A DNA stretch of 64,000 nt from Gorsachius magnificus (taxonomy: Eukaryota; Chordata; Aves; Pelecaniformes; Ardeidae): positions 38,906,885-38,970,884 of the forward strand of contig CM067109.1 of assembly GCA_034008185.1 (NCBI GenBank), read 5' to 3'. Below the pieces are notes generated by a model, which ran no database searches, was not told where the DNA came from, and saw only the letters and a program-made list of their open reading frames with translations. The position numbers and the translations under genes were made by a program. Below are positions 23,024 to 34,429 of this stretch, piece by piece. How positions within the stretch are numbered: the stretch's first letter is position 1; each line of letters opens with the position of its first letter.

Positions 23024-24760
23024 AAGCAACCCAAGAAGAGTACAGGGATCTCATCAGGTCATGTAGAGATGAAATTAGAAAGGCAAAAGCCCAACTAGAA
23101 CTCAACCTGGCCACTATTGTAAGAGATAATAAAAAAAAGCTTTTACAAATATGTTAACAGCGAAAAGAGAGCCAGGGAGAACCTCTATTGGATGCAAGGG
23201 GGATGCTTTGCCACTAAGGATGAGGAAAAGGCTGATACTTAACACCTTCTTTGCCTCATTCTTTAGTGACCCAACGAGTTATCCCCAGGGTATTCAGCCT
23301 GGTGAGTAGAATAAACCCCACATAATCCAGAAGGAAGCAGTCTTTGACCTGCTATGCCACCTGGACATCCAAAGTCTATGGGGCCGGATGGGATCCATCC
23401 AAGAGTGCTGAAGGAGCTGGCAGAGGAGCTTGCCAAGCCACTCTCCATCATTTATCAGCAGTCCTGGATAACAGGGGAGGTCCCAGATGACTGGAGGTTG
23501 GCAAATGTGATGCCTATCTACATAAGAAGGGCCAGAAGGAGGATCTGGGGAACTACAAACCTGTCAGCCAGACCTTGGTACCGGGGAAGTAGTTCATCTT
23601 GAGTGTGTTCACCATAGAGGACAATCAGGGGTTTCATGAAAGGCAGGTCCTGCCTGACCAACCTGATTTCCTTCGATGACCAGGTGACCCACCTGGTGGA
23701 TGAAGGAAAGGCTGTGGATGTTCTTTACATGGACTTCAGAAAAACCTTTGACACAGTTTCCCACAGCATTCTTCTAGAGAAGCTGGCGGCTCATGGCTTA
23801 GACAGGTGTACCCTTTGCTGGGTAAAAAACTGGCTGGATGGCCAACCCCAGAGAGTTGTGGTCAACACAGTTAAATCCAGTTGGCGGCTGGTCACAAGCG
23901 TTGTTCCCCAGGGCTCAGTTCTAGGACCGGTCTTGTTTAATATCTTTATCAATGATCTGGATGAGAGTATCGAGTACACCCTCAGTAAGTTTGCAGATGA
24001 CACCAAACTGAGTGGGAGTGTTGGTCTGCTCAAGGGTAGGGAGGCTCTGCAGAGGGACCTGGACAGGCTGGATCGATGGGCTGAGGCCAACTGAATGTGG
24101 TTCAACAAGGCCAAGTGCTGGGTCCTTCACGTGGGTCACAACAACCCCATGCAACACTACAGGCTTGGGGAAGAGTGGCTGGAAAGCTGCCTGGTGGAAA
24201 AAGACCTGGGGGTACTGATTGACAGCCGGCTGAATATGAGCCAGCAGTGTGCCCAGGTGGCCAAGAAGGCCAATGGCATCCTGGCTTGTGTCAGGAGTAG
24301 TGTGGCTAGCAGGAGTAGGGAAGTGATCGTGCCCCTGTACTCGGTGCTGTTGAGGCCACACTTTGAATCCTGTGTTCAGTTTTGGGCCCCTCACTACAAG
24401 AAAGACGTTGCATGACTGGAACATGTCCAGAGGAGAGCAACCAAGCTGGCGAGGGGTCTGGAACACAAGTCTTACGAGGAGCAGCTGAGGGAACTGGGGT
24501 TGTTTAGCTTGTAATAGAAGAGGCTGAGGGAAGAAGACCTTATCGCTCTTTACATCTACCTGACAGGAGGCTGTAGTGAGGTGGGGGTCGGTCTCTTCTC
24601 CCTGGTAACTGGCAATAGGACAAGGGGAAATGGCCTGAAGTTGTGCCAGGGCAAGTTTAGGTTAGACATTAGGGAAAATGTTTTCAATGAAAGGGTTGCC
24701 AAGCATGGGAAAGGGTTGCCCAGGGAAGTGGTGGAGTCCATCACTGGAGGTATTTAAAAG
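23024..24760 (+). pseudogene. CR1 ORF2 remnant with frameshifts and stops
   Basis: The reverse-transcriptase frame is recognisable along its whole length. GPDGIHPRVLKELAEELAKP lies at about 23385-23440. A one-base insertion near 23519-23524 (PIY-KKG) shifts the frame, followed by TAG near 23590. The frame is then restored and open from 23636 to 24094, with [27 protein letters not shown] and [12 protein letters not shown] at 24092-24094 is followed in the same frame by [13 protein letters not shown] up to TGA at 24413-24415. More stops (TAATAG near 24511) precede the tail. All three catalytic motifs survive, but the frame is broken at least five times. Confidence 0.95.
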
Positions 24761-24886
24761 CTGGGTACAGGAGGTGATTAGGGACATGGTTTAGTGGTGG
24801 GATGGCAGTGTTATGTTAACAGTTGGACTTGATGATCTTAAAGGCCTTTTCCAACCTAAATGATTCTATGATTCTATGATTCTACG
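23024..24886 (+). mobile_element. CR1 LINE, 5'-truncated
   Basis: This plus-strand CR1 starts in the linker after the endonuclease ([20 protein letters not shown]) and runs through the reverse transcriptase to a 3' tail of GATTCTATGATTCTATGATTCTA at about 24862-24885. It belongs to a different subfamily from the 2 kb copy. Its protein reads [16 protein letters not shown] where the other reads [15 protein letters not shown], and its 3' end reads GATCTTAAAGGCCTTTTCC. At about 1.86 kb it is the longest clearly aligned CR1 of the window. No target duplication was seen. Confidence 0.97.
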
Positions 24887-27800
24887 TAATATGAATCCTT
24901 CCTTATTCAAGATCACTGAAATAAGTTTTGACCAATGATCCATGGTCACGTTTAAAAATACATTAGTAATTTACAGCCAGATTCACTGAGCATAAACAGT
25001 AAAGGGCACAGATAATCTGTCTTTGACCAGGACTTTTGGAAGACATAGTGGAATAAATAATGAATTGTCATGGTCTAGTCATATTTCCCGTAATCAGAAA
25101 CCACACTGATGCTAAGAAGAAGAAGTCTACTTTACACAGATTAATAGAAGATAAAAACTTCATAGCTGCTCATTTTCATTAGATTCCAACAAATATTACT
25201 AGGTTGTCATGTCTACTTACCTGCATTAATACTTAATAGGTCTTCTTTCTAGAACCTATCCTAGCAACTGGTATATTTTTCTTCTGGGGAGATCATATTG
25301 ACAAAGCAGAGACATGGATAGATATATTTACTGAGAATACGTAATTTAAGGGTGAACATTTCTAAGTGAAAAGATGTCTTCAAAATCTTTTCAGAGCTCC
25401 ATTAGTATGAAATGGGCATCGGTATAATCCTTTTAATTTTGATTGGAACAGGAAATGCAATTTAATGATGTCTCTAAGGACAGAAACATTTTGGCTCCAG
25501 GCAGAAACATAAAGAACATAGGGATTTTTGAATGCATGAACTGCAGAGGTAATACATTCTGTTCTTGTTCCCTCTGGACTTATGTCTTTGATAAAAGTAT
25601 ACTTATTGCATAGATGTAGAAGGATAAAGACTATAGACATCACCTGCTGTTCTCCTGCTGCGTGTTCATGTACTACTTTGCCTTCATAGAAACAATCACT
25701 TTACCAGAGGGACGGGTTTTTTTAAATTATTACCAGTTTTGAAATTTTACCTATTAAGGATTTAAATATTATGATTTTTTAAACTACTGTTTGCCGTGAT
25801 ATCTGAAATCTCCTTTAATTCTCTGGTACAAATATATTGCAATTGTTTTATTTTGCTGAAATCTTAATTTCTCAGGTACAAAGAAAACTTAGACCAGCTA
25901 ATGTGACTGGCCAGCTTAATACACAAAGATTCTTGCCTATTACTTTTATTTAGGTATTAATGAGATCTCAGGTTCTTTTTTGCATGTATCCATTTTTTAT
26001 TTAATTTTCTTTATAAACCAAAATAACATTTGTTTTCTCAACTATTTTGAATAATATACTTTCCCATTAAGAGCTGACCACCAAGAAAGCATCATGCCAG
26101 TTTTTGTTACCTTTGTATTTAATCTTTTTTATATAGATGTATATTTATATGACCATAATTTGTGCTGGAGTAGAAGTTGCACAAAAATAAATTCAATTTT
26201 ATATAATTTTTTATTTAGAGCCACAAAGACTGCAGGCATAGAGCTTGCATGTTTAGATACTTTTTTTTAGTTTTGAATGAAGCAGTTTTGACATTTATCT
26301 TGGTTGTCATCCTGCCAAGGGCAATCTATTTTGTTTAATATCTTGCTGAAGAATGGAATGACAACAAGTATTGGAATCAAGTATTAGAGATACATAGTGT
26401 AGCAAGGAGTATTCCTCAGGCAACATTAATGAACCAGTAATGTTGTAGAGTACAAAATTTAAGATGAATTTTCTTTAGAATATATAATGATTATTTTTTT
26501 TGCCATTTCCAAGCATTGTAGTTTCATGCACTTTCAAGATAAAGAATCAGTCCAGAAAGTATAACTTTCTGTTAGCTAGTAATGTTGCATACAGAAAGGA
26601 TTTGTTTTAAATAGCACTTTAATTATCAGAGGTGAACAGAAGTTCAAATGCACAAATATACCTCATATTCCATATACAAAAGTTTCCTGTGCCTCTAAAT
26701 CCACATCCAGTTTGTCCAGAGCATGTTTTCCTAAGTCTTATATATTGGAATCCAAGAACCTCAGGGAAACCCATAAATCATTTGGGAGAAACAAAGCTGT
26801 AGGCAAAGGCAAATTATTTAACAGTATTTCAGAATGATAAATATGAGGACATTATTCAAAATGACATATGTAGTAACTAGGGTCTTCCACAGACATAGAA
26901 AGAAACCTCCCTGGTTGAGTCTAAGAAATAATGTATATCTTAATGGATGAATTCAGGATATAGAAGGTGACTGTTTCAGAATGGGACCACAAATGCCAGA
27001 ATACACAGTGAGGTACAATCTAAAAGAAATACTCCACTCAGGAGCATGCCTTATATAGGGGTGACAGTATATGAACTCCAGGTACATATGGAGTTTTGAT
27101 TGTTGCAGTTTCCACTCCAAGTTCTCTCCCTGTGGTTAGGTATCTTCTTGCGTCCCTTACACTTTTTTTTCAGGCAGTTTCCTTCTTCATGTCTAAAGTC
27201 TCGAATTCCTTCCTTACTTCCTTACTAACTGCTCATGGTTATTCTTCCATTTAACATGTTCTGTTTGTGTTTTCAGTCCACATACATACTCTTTATGCTT
27301 GCATTCTTCTCTTAACAGGTAAAGTGGTGTTATCCAGATTATTTTCGAAGGGTGGGCCCTGCAGGTGCCAATATACTGGTGGAAGGAATGTCTTGCCAAT
27401 TGCTGAACATTTTCCTGAAAATAGAGTCAGTTTCTTCTAAGAACTAGACAGAGAATATTTCTTGCAAAGAAAATGCACAACTTCTATGGCTATGGATGTA
27501 GAAAACCTGGTTTCAACTTTTTTCCTTGCCTTCTGAGAAAAGTGGCCAGGCAGCAGGGGGTTGTTTATTTCTTAGCAGATGGGAGATCTTTGAGACGGTT
27601 TCACTTTGTATAAAACAAATCTTTTTTGAAAGAAAAAGATATTTCACAGAATTTCCTGCCCAGCAACACCTGCTCTCAGGAGGCAGGCTTTTATACTAAA
27701 CAGTCTAGTGCAATAAATTTTGGCTGCATTTTTGTAACACGGTCCTTATTTATGTCACAGCAGTCAGCTCTCCTGATGAAGATGGGTCTACTCATAAAGC

Positions 27801-29206
27801 ATATGTATCATACATACCTGTAATGAGCTGGGTATTATAAGCACCTGACCGTAGAACTGGCTGACTGTCCAGAATATGGGAGTCTCAAAGAATACATGCA
27901 AATAATTGTTACATCTCTGCTTCCCTTGTTCCAACTTCCCTTACTGAAATAAGTACTCTAAGTAATAACTATGAAGGCTCAGTGCTGTCCGTAAGTATTC
28001 ACTAAGTAAAGCATTTTATTTTAGTTTGGGGTAACTTTGTTGAGTGGGTCAGTTTGCTAACGGCCTTCATACAGAGCAGATCTAAAAGAAAAAAATAAAT
28101 CTAAAATGAAACCGAACATGAAAATGTTCACGGCTTCAAATACTGTTGATGTAAAAGGCTTTGACTTCATACACACAAGTGTGCACATAGAAGAAACTAA
28201 ATGGAAGAGCAGTAACAGCATCCAGGAACAGAATAGGAAGACTGCCTTAGGCAGCACTGATGTATGGCCAAGTGGGAAAAGTAATTAAATTAATAAATTT
28301 CATTTAGAATGCTAATGAAGAGTCAGGAGGGGAAAGCAAGCCTATTTGCACAAACAGAACTTTTCTTGAATCTCCGTTTCACCAGAAAAAAAACCAAAAC
28401 TGATGGCACCATCACATTTATTTCTTTTGAGATCCCAGTGTTTGTTTACAGGCTTGGGTTCTTTTCCTAACTTTATAGTTATTGCTCAGTTTAGTTTGGT
28501 ATTGGTCCTAAATATAGGCATCTGATTTCACAATGTATGTACCAGTGAGAACTAGGCTGCTGATTTCAACTCAGTAGGACTACGTATATACTGAGGGCAA
28601 AATATATTGAATTGTATTTATGAAGATGTCTGTGCCATTATTTTTTGGAAATAAATCAGTACTAATTGCTTTCTCATATTCAGCTTTCCTACAATGACAC
28701 CTAGATGCCAGGTTCTATTATTCTTCTGATTTATTATTCTTGTAATATAACTCTAAACCTGTGTTTTTACATGCCAAATGAGAGAAAGGAGTATTAGAGG
28801 AATAACAATCAGTTGCGCTGATCAGTACAACTTTCTTAACCTGCAAAAAAACCCCAACAGCATTTTAAATTGTCCTGCAACACAGGAGATGGTTATTCAG
28901 GAAGTACTGACTCCATCTCTCTTAATTATAGAAGTTTAAATAAGGTAAACTCTGAATCTCAGGTACCTAGATATAAAAAGAGAATGTGGAAATACTGGGC
29001 TGAAGAAAAACCCTTCTGGCTTTAGCTCTGTTGTATTTATACCATTGAATGTTCCTTTAATTTATTCTTTAAAAAGAGCTCAATATTTTACCACAGCTGT
29101 AAAAGTGATTTGACTTCAGCTGTTCCAAATGCACACAAAAGCCTGCCAGGAATATAGCACCATTAAGTAGCATGTCACTCTACATGTACCATCGTCAAGA
29201 AACTAT
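24887..29206. other. Unique AT-rich non-coding DNA
   Basis: No gene, RNA or dispersed repeat was recognised. Frames on both strands are below 90 codons without domains. Confidence 0.55.
29202..29206. repeat. Target-site duplication of the solo LTR (left copy)
   Basis: ACTAT lies directly before the LTR and is repeated immediately after it at 30283-30287. Five-base duplications are typical of ERVL-type integrases. Confidence 0.75.
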
Positions 29207-30282
29207 TATGACAGGTTGACCTTGGCTGGATGCCAGGTGCCCACCAAAGCCACTCTATCACTCTCCCTGCCTCAGCTGGACAGGGCAGAGGAAAATATAC
29301 CAAAAAGCTTGTGGGTCGAGATAAGGACAGGGAGAGATCACTCACCAATTACTGTCACAGGCAAAACAGACTCAACTTGGGGTAATCAGTTGAATTTGTT
29401 ACCAATCAAATCAGAGTAAGATAATGAGAAAGAAAAACTGACTCTTAAACCACCTTCCCCCTACCCCTCACTTCCTCCCAGGTTTAACTTTAGTCCCAAT
29501 TTGTTTCTCTACCTCCTTCTGCCAAGTGGGGCAGGGGGACAGGGAATGGGGGTTGGGGTCAGTTTATCACATGCAGTCTCTGCTGCTGCTTCCTCCTCAG
29601 GGGGAGGACTCCTCACATTCTGCCCCTGCCCTCCTATGGCAGACAGTCCTCCATAAGTTTCTCCAGCACAGGTCTTTCCCACAGGCTGCAGTTCTTCATG
29701 GACTGCTCCAGCATGGGTCCCTTCCCAGGGTGCAGTCCTTGGGAAAACCGGGCCCCCTTCAGCCTGGACTCCTCTGTCCATAGGTAAGGCCCCGGCCCCC
29801 CCCCCAGAGGGTCTCAGCCTGCTTTGGGTGCATACACCTGCTCTGGCATGGGGTCCTCCATGGCTGCAGGTAGATATCTGCTCCACTGTGGACCTCCCTG
29901 GGCTGCAGAGGAACAGCCTGCCCCACCATGGGCTTCACCAGGGGCTGCAGGGGAGTCTCTGCTCCAATGCCTGGAGCACCTCCTGCCCTCCTGTTGCACT
30001 GGCCTGGGGGTCTGCAGGGCTGCTCCTCTCACATGTTCTCACTCCTCTCTTCAGCTCCAAATTCACATGTTTTTTTCTTCTTTTTTTCCCTTTTCTTAAA
30101 TATGTTATCACAGAGGGTTTGCCACTGCCGCTGACAGGCTCAGCCTTGGCCAGCGGTGGGTCCATCTTGGAACCGACTGTCACTGGCTCTATTGGATATA
30201 GGGAAAGCTTCCAGCAGCTTCTCACAGAAGCTTCCCCTGTAGCCCCCACTGCTACCAAAATCTTGCCATGCAAAACCAGTCA
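29207..30282 (-). mobile_element. Solo LTR of an avian ERVL-like retrovirus
   Basis: This is a 1.08 kb LTR in reverse orientation with no retroviral genes on either side. It is bounded by ACTAT direct repeats, so it is a solo LTR left by recombination between the two LTRs of a provirus. On the minus strand it begins TGACTGGTTTTGC at 30282. It ends ...GGTCAACCTGTCATA, where the terminal CA has mutated to TA. A TATA-like TATTTAA lies at 30096-30102. The poly(A) signal position reads AACAAA instead of AATAAA (about 29396-29401). Near the 3' end is TTATCTCGACCCAC, which corresponds to TTATCTCAACCCAC in the LTR at 56.5 kb and suggests related families. The middle contains imperfect tandem repeats of 39-45 nt. 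The ERVL assignment rests on duplication length and my memory of similar avian LTRs. Confidence 0.88.
29644..29735. repeat. 45-nt tandem repeats inside the solo LTR
   Basis: Units starting CAGTCCTCC, CAGTTCTTC and CAGTCCTTG begin at 29644, 29689 and 29733, so the period is 45 then 44. A looser set anchored on GGCTGCAG follows at 29862, 29901 and 29943. The first set is shared with the related LTR at 42.6 kb, so it belongs to the family. Confidence 0.8.
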
Positions 30283-30521
30283 ACTATATACTTTTGAGTT
30301 TACAGATAAGAGTTTAAATTTGGCAGAACCCCGTACTCTGGTTTGTTGAGTATCAGGCACTTGATGTAAATAAGAACAAATTCTTGCTGTTGTTGGTCTA
30401 CCATCAAAATAACTTAATGGTACATAGAACATAGGTACATTAATCAAGATTAATTTTATTAAGTCATATTGGATTGTGGATTAAAATATCAAGATCCTTC
30501 TCTGTTGTAGGTCTTGGCAAG

Positions 30522-30575
30522 TGTAAAGTACTTGTAAAGTACTTGTTGCTGTCAGTAAAGTAATTGTTGCTATCA
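30522..30575. repeat. Short local duplication
   Basis: GTAAAGTACTTG occurs twice in direct succession, then TTGCTGTCAGTAAAGTAATTG and TTGCTATCAG follow as a second imperfect copy. This is a small slippage-type tandem repeat. Confidence 0.7.
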
Positions 30576-33500
30576 GTTATTTTGCAAATTCACTTTACTG
30601 TGAGAATTAGGAATTTTTGCATATTTACAAATTATCCGCCAAGAAAATAGTTATTTTCCTCCAGTGTCTTTGATTCTATCTACTCAGTTCCTTGTAAGGA
30701 AATGCCTTTTATTTTTCCAAGTCCTGTTGGGTAAAAAATGTCTCCAAAGTAATAAAATGTGAGCCCTGAACTTTATCGAGTGAAAAGCTTTTAATCAAGA
30801 ATGCATTTTGCTCAGTTCTGTCAAGAGAGCAGCTACATACTAGCTGCAGCATGTAGTATACCTCCTGTACATTTGGGCATATAAATCAAGTTGGGAATGT
30901 AATTTACAGCCTATGTAGAAATGAGTTCTTGTCTACTTGCCCACTTGGATGAATGTTGGCTATCTTGTGAATCTGTTTTTGTCTCTGGAAGACTCTCAGA
31001 TTCACCACCTGATTTTGCCTTTTTTAAAACTAACATATCCTGGCAATAATGCACAGCTAGAAAACCATGTCTAGGTTGAACATGAAAGAAAAGAACATTT
31101 TCGTTTTTGGATCTATTACATCTCCACAGTCACTGGGAGATTTGGAAGCAGGAGTCACTGCACTAGAGCCCCAAATAGTGTACCATCTTGATGGTGGAGG
31201 ACAAGCATGTTCTATTTTACCAAATTGTTACAAGTGCCTCTAGCAATTCTCAACAACATAAATCCCAGATAGGTATTTTTGTTGCTGGCTATAGGAAGCA
31301 AAACGATCGTAATCACAATGGCTTCATTGATCTGAATGTCAGTGATATTTTGATGACAGTGGATACCAAAACATCTTGTACCTATACTGAATAAAGTAGG
31401 TAAGAAGACAACTTCAGACAAGAATCCATACTGACTACCTGTAAGCCACAGGCAGCTGTTAACAAAGAGCTCTAAAAGGCTCATGCATCTCTTGTCTCAG
31501 TCAAATGCATACCTTACAGATTGTTTAAGGGGTGTTTTTCTTTTCTCTTTTTTTTTTTTTTAAAGTGTTTTTAAGCAGTCTGGCAGTGCCATTAATACTG
31601 AAATTATATTGTGTGCAGTTGCAAGGTATTTCTTAAATGCACTACTCCACTAATGTAGGACATCGTCATCTTTCTGTTAAAAAGTATATATTTTGTGTTA
31701 AAAACCCATTATGTTCTTACATAAATCTTTTGGTGTAATAACAATGGTTATCTTTTCTTTGGCTTTGAGCCCTTAGTTTCTCGAACAGATTATTAATAGA
31801 ACTGCAAAATCATATACCTCTACAGAGAAAAAAAATGAAAGCGTAGTGTGTTGGTGAGTTTGCAGTAAGTGTACAATGGAGCTATAATAAAATCTGTCAC
31901 CTCAGGCTGCAGCCAAGATACTTTGTATTATCATTGCAATAAGAAAAGAGGCAAAGACAGTTGCTATGATGTGAGAGCACAAAAATCAGCCTGTGTTTTC
32001 AGACAATGTACTGTTTTTGAAATATCATCTCAAATAAGTGATCCATAGAGTATTTTCTGGTGGTTTGTGCAATGTTATCTCATTATAAGATGCTGGCATG
32101 CTTCCTGGATTTCAGCTGCTGAACTGCATTTTAAGATAGCTTAAGCAATGTAGAATACTTGCTTAATATTTCTTTTCATGTTAAAAATTGCTTAGCCATT
32201 TTGAAGTTGCAAATAGGAAAAGAAGTGTGCATCAAATAGTCTCCCTTTTGGGATCTGAACTGTCAAAAAGATCCCTTGCAGTTCACAACTACCGTATTTA
32301 TAGCACATACACTTTTTCTTTCTTATTTAAAAAAAAAATGTTCACCACATCCATTTTGATGTCTTCTTTATAAAATGGTCTATTCCACCAAAATGAAAGT
32401 GTTTAAAATGCTTTTTTTTCTCCCTGAGTACAGGAGCTTCAGAAGAGGTTATTGGCAAAATGCTTTAAGAAATAAATTACCTGGATCACTATGCAATAGC
32501 CATCAGACTTGTTAACAGGATGAATGATTCATCCCAATACACACCATTTCTATCAGTTTATGAGTAAGCCTTGGAAAGTTCTTACTGACTTCTAATTCTA
32601 TAGTTGTTACAGTAGAGGTTTTTCCCAGATACAGTGTTAACTATTCTTGGGAGCTAGGAACTTCTGCACCCGAATTTTAGCTCTGTTAGTGGTTATGTCA
32701 TTTATTTTGAAAGTCAGCATGCAGAAGCTTAGCTGGCAATATATAATATGACTGCAGCCTTTTGGCCACTGAGCACTGGTCATAGTATATTTTCAGCCCA
32801 AACAGTTTTGTTCCTTTGGATTCTGTGTGGTCACTATGTCTCCTGGAGTAATGTTCATCCCAAAGTTTGAGTATTTACAGAATGCAGCTATTGCTTATGG
32901 CAAGGTGTTGGAACACTGCACCTAAATTCAATTTTCCCCAATGTTCTAGTGCTTTCAGGCTAGGGCAAAGTGCAACTTCATCCACTTACAAGGACACTGA
33001 ACCAGAATGTTGGAAGTGAGCTGGTTTCAGTTCTTGCTGTTAAAATAGTCAATGAAGATCATAATGATACCGTGGGGTTTAAAATAATGTTAAAGGATAG
33101 AAAGAGAATTTGTTTTCCTTTCTTATTTATTAGTAAATACATTTCAGTGAAGAATATTGCTTTTCTGCATCTTAATACAACCTAAACCATATAATTCTGG
33201 AATTTAATATTTAGCAGCAATAAAGTAAAAACAATGGCATTGTATCTGTCTTGCTTTAGGACCAAGCACAGTGCCTGTAAATTAATAAAAAGAGGCTAGT
33301 CATCCTACTGAGAGCTCTGAACATCTCTCTTAATGTACTAGATGATATGCTATATGCCAGGCGGGGAGGAGATGTGGCATAGGGAGGTTGAGGGCATATG
33401 AAAGAGAAGCTTGGCTTCCAGATGTTGTCACAGTGAACCAGGTAGCTGGTCCTGACTTTGGAATCAAACGGCCTTCATTCCCATTATTTTTTACACTTTT

Positions 33501-34388
33501 CAGCAAACTAAGCAGAACAGGCATTAGTTCAGATTATTTTACTTAATGTTTGATCTTTTTAATCCAGATGTGTTTATTTTAGGTTTTGGGTTGCTTTCAG
33601 TGTAGCAGCCAGCCACGACAGCTTAGATAAAATCCAAAGCATCTGTTAAATCTCGTCTTAAAAAGCCATAGATTAAAAAGCAACTAACAGTAATTCAGAA
33701 AAATACAGGTCTGGCCCTCTAAATGACATGACAATCTGTGTAGGTTTAAGTGTGTATAGTTTTTATTGGTTTTGTTGAAACCTTGAGAGAAAAACATGTT
33801 CATATTCTTCATCCATTGTTTAAATTCTGCCTCCACTGAATCAGCTTTCACATACAGATTCTATGATTCCACAGGTTATTTTATTTTAATTTGACTTCAT
33901 GCTCTCCATTTGGTTTCCTGCCTAGTTTCCTGAGGAAACAAGGCCTGTGAAGTTGTGTTTAGCTGCCACCATGTCTCACTTTTTGAACGCTTGACCACCA
34001 TCAGCCAAATCTGACTTTGGGCTGGGCGAAGGGACAAGGGGCTCAACAATGTGAAGTTTCCAAGGTCCGTAGAGGGAAATGTGACATTTGTGTTGCTGCC
34101 CAAAGGTATAGCTCAGCTTAGTCCTGGGATGCAGCTGAGACGCAGTGTGTCCTGCAGCCACCTTGCCAGGAAGGTAAGGAAGGAGGTGGGAGAAAGGAGA
34201 AAAGTGACAGGCATCCTTTAGAAACTACCTATTACTTCTTTCTCTACCCGGAAATCAACCTGCTCCCTAGCATCCCAAATTCTGAAGGTTGCAGTGTGAC
34301 TATGGTTCAAATGGTGCAACTCAAAGGAAATGAACATGGCAGAACACCAATATGTTTTGTCAATACAAATTAACCTATGCCACATTTT

Positions 34389-34429
34389 TAAATTAATTTA
34401 ATTAGTTAATTAATTAAATTAATTAATTA
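34389..34429. repeat. TTAA/AATT palindromic low-complexity tract
   Basis: About 40 bases consist only of A and T in repeated AATTA and TTAATTAA units. The tract is self-complementary, so it could form a cruciform or unwind easily. Confidence 0.8.

Noticed and set aside
29509..30349. Several overlapping open frames of 70-173 codons on both strands
   Set aside because: All lie within or run over the end of the solo LTR. They stay open because of GC content and the 45-nt repeats.
33855..33875. GATTCTATGATTCC as a CR1 tail
   Set aside because: A single tail-like unit with no CR1 body on either side. Too short to support.
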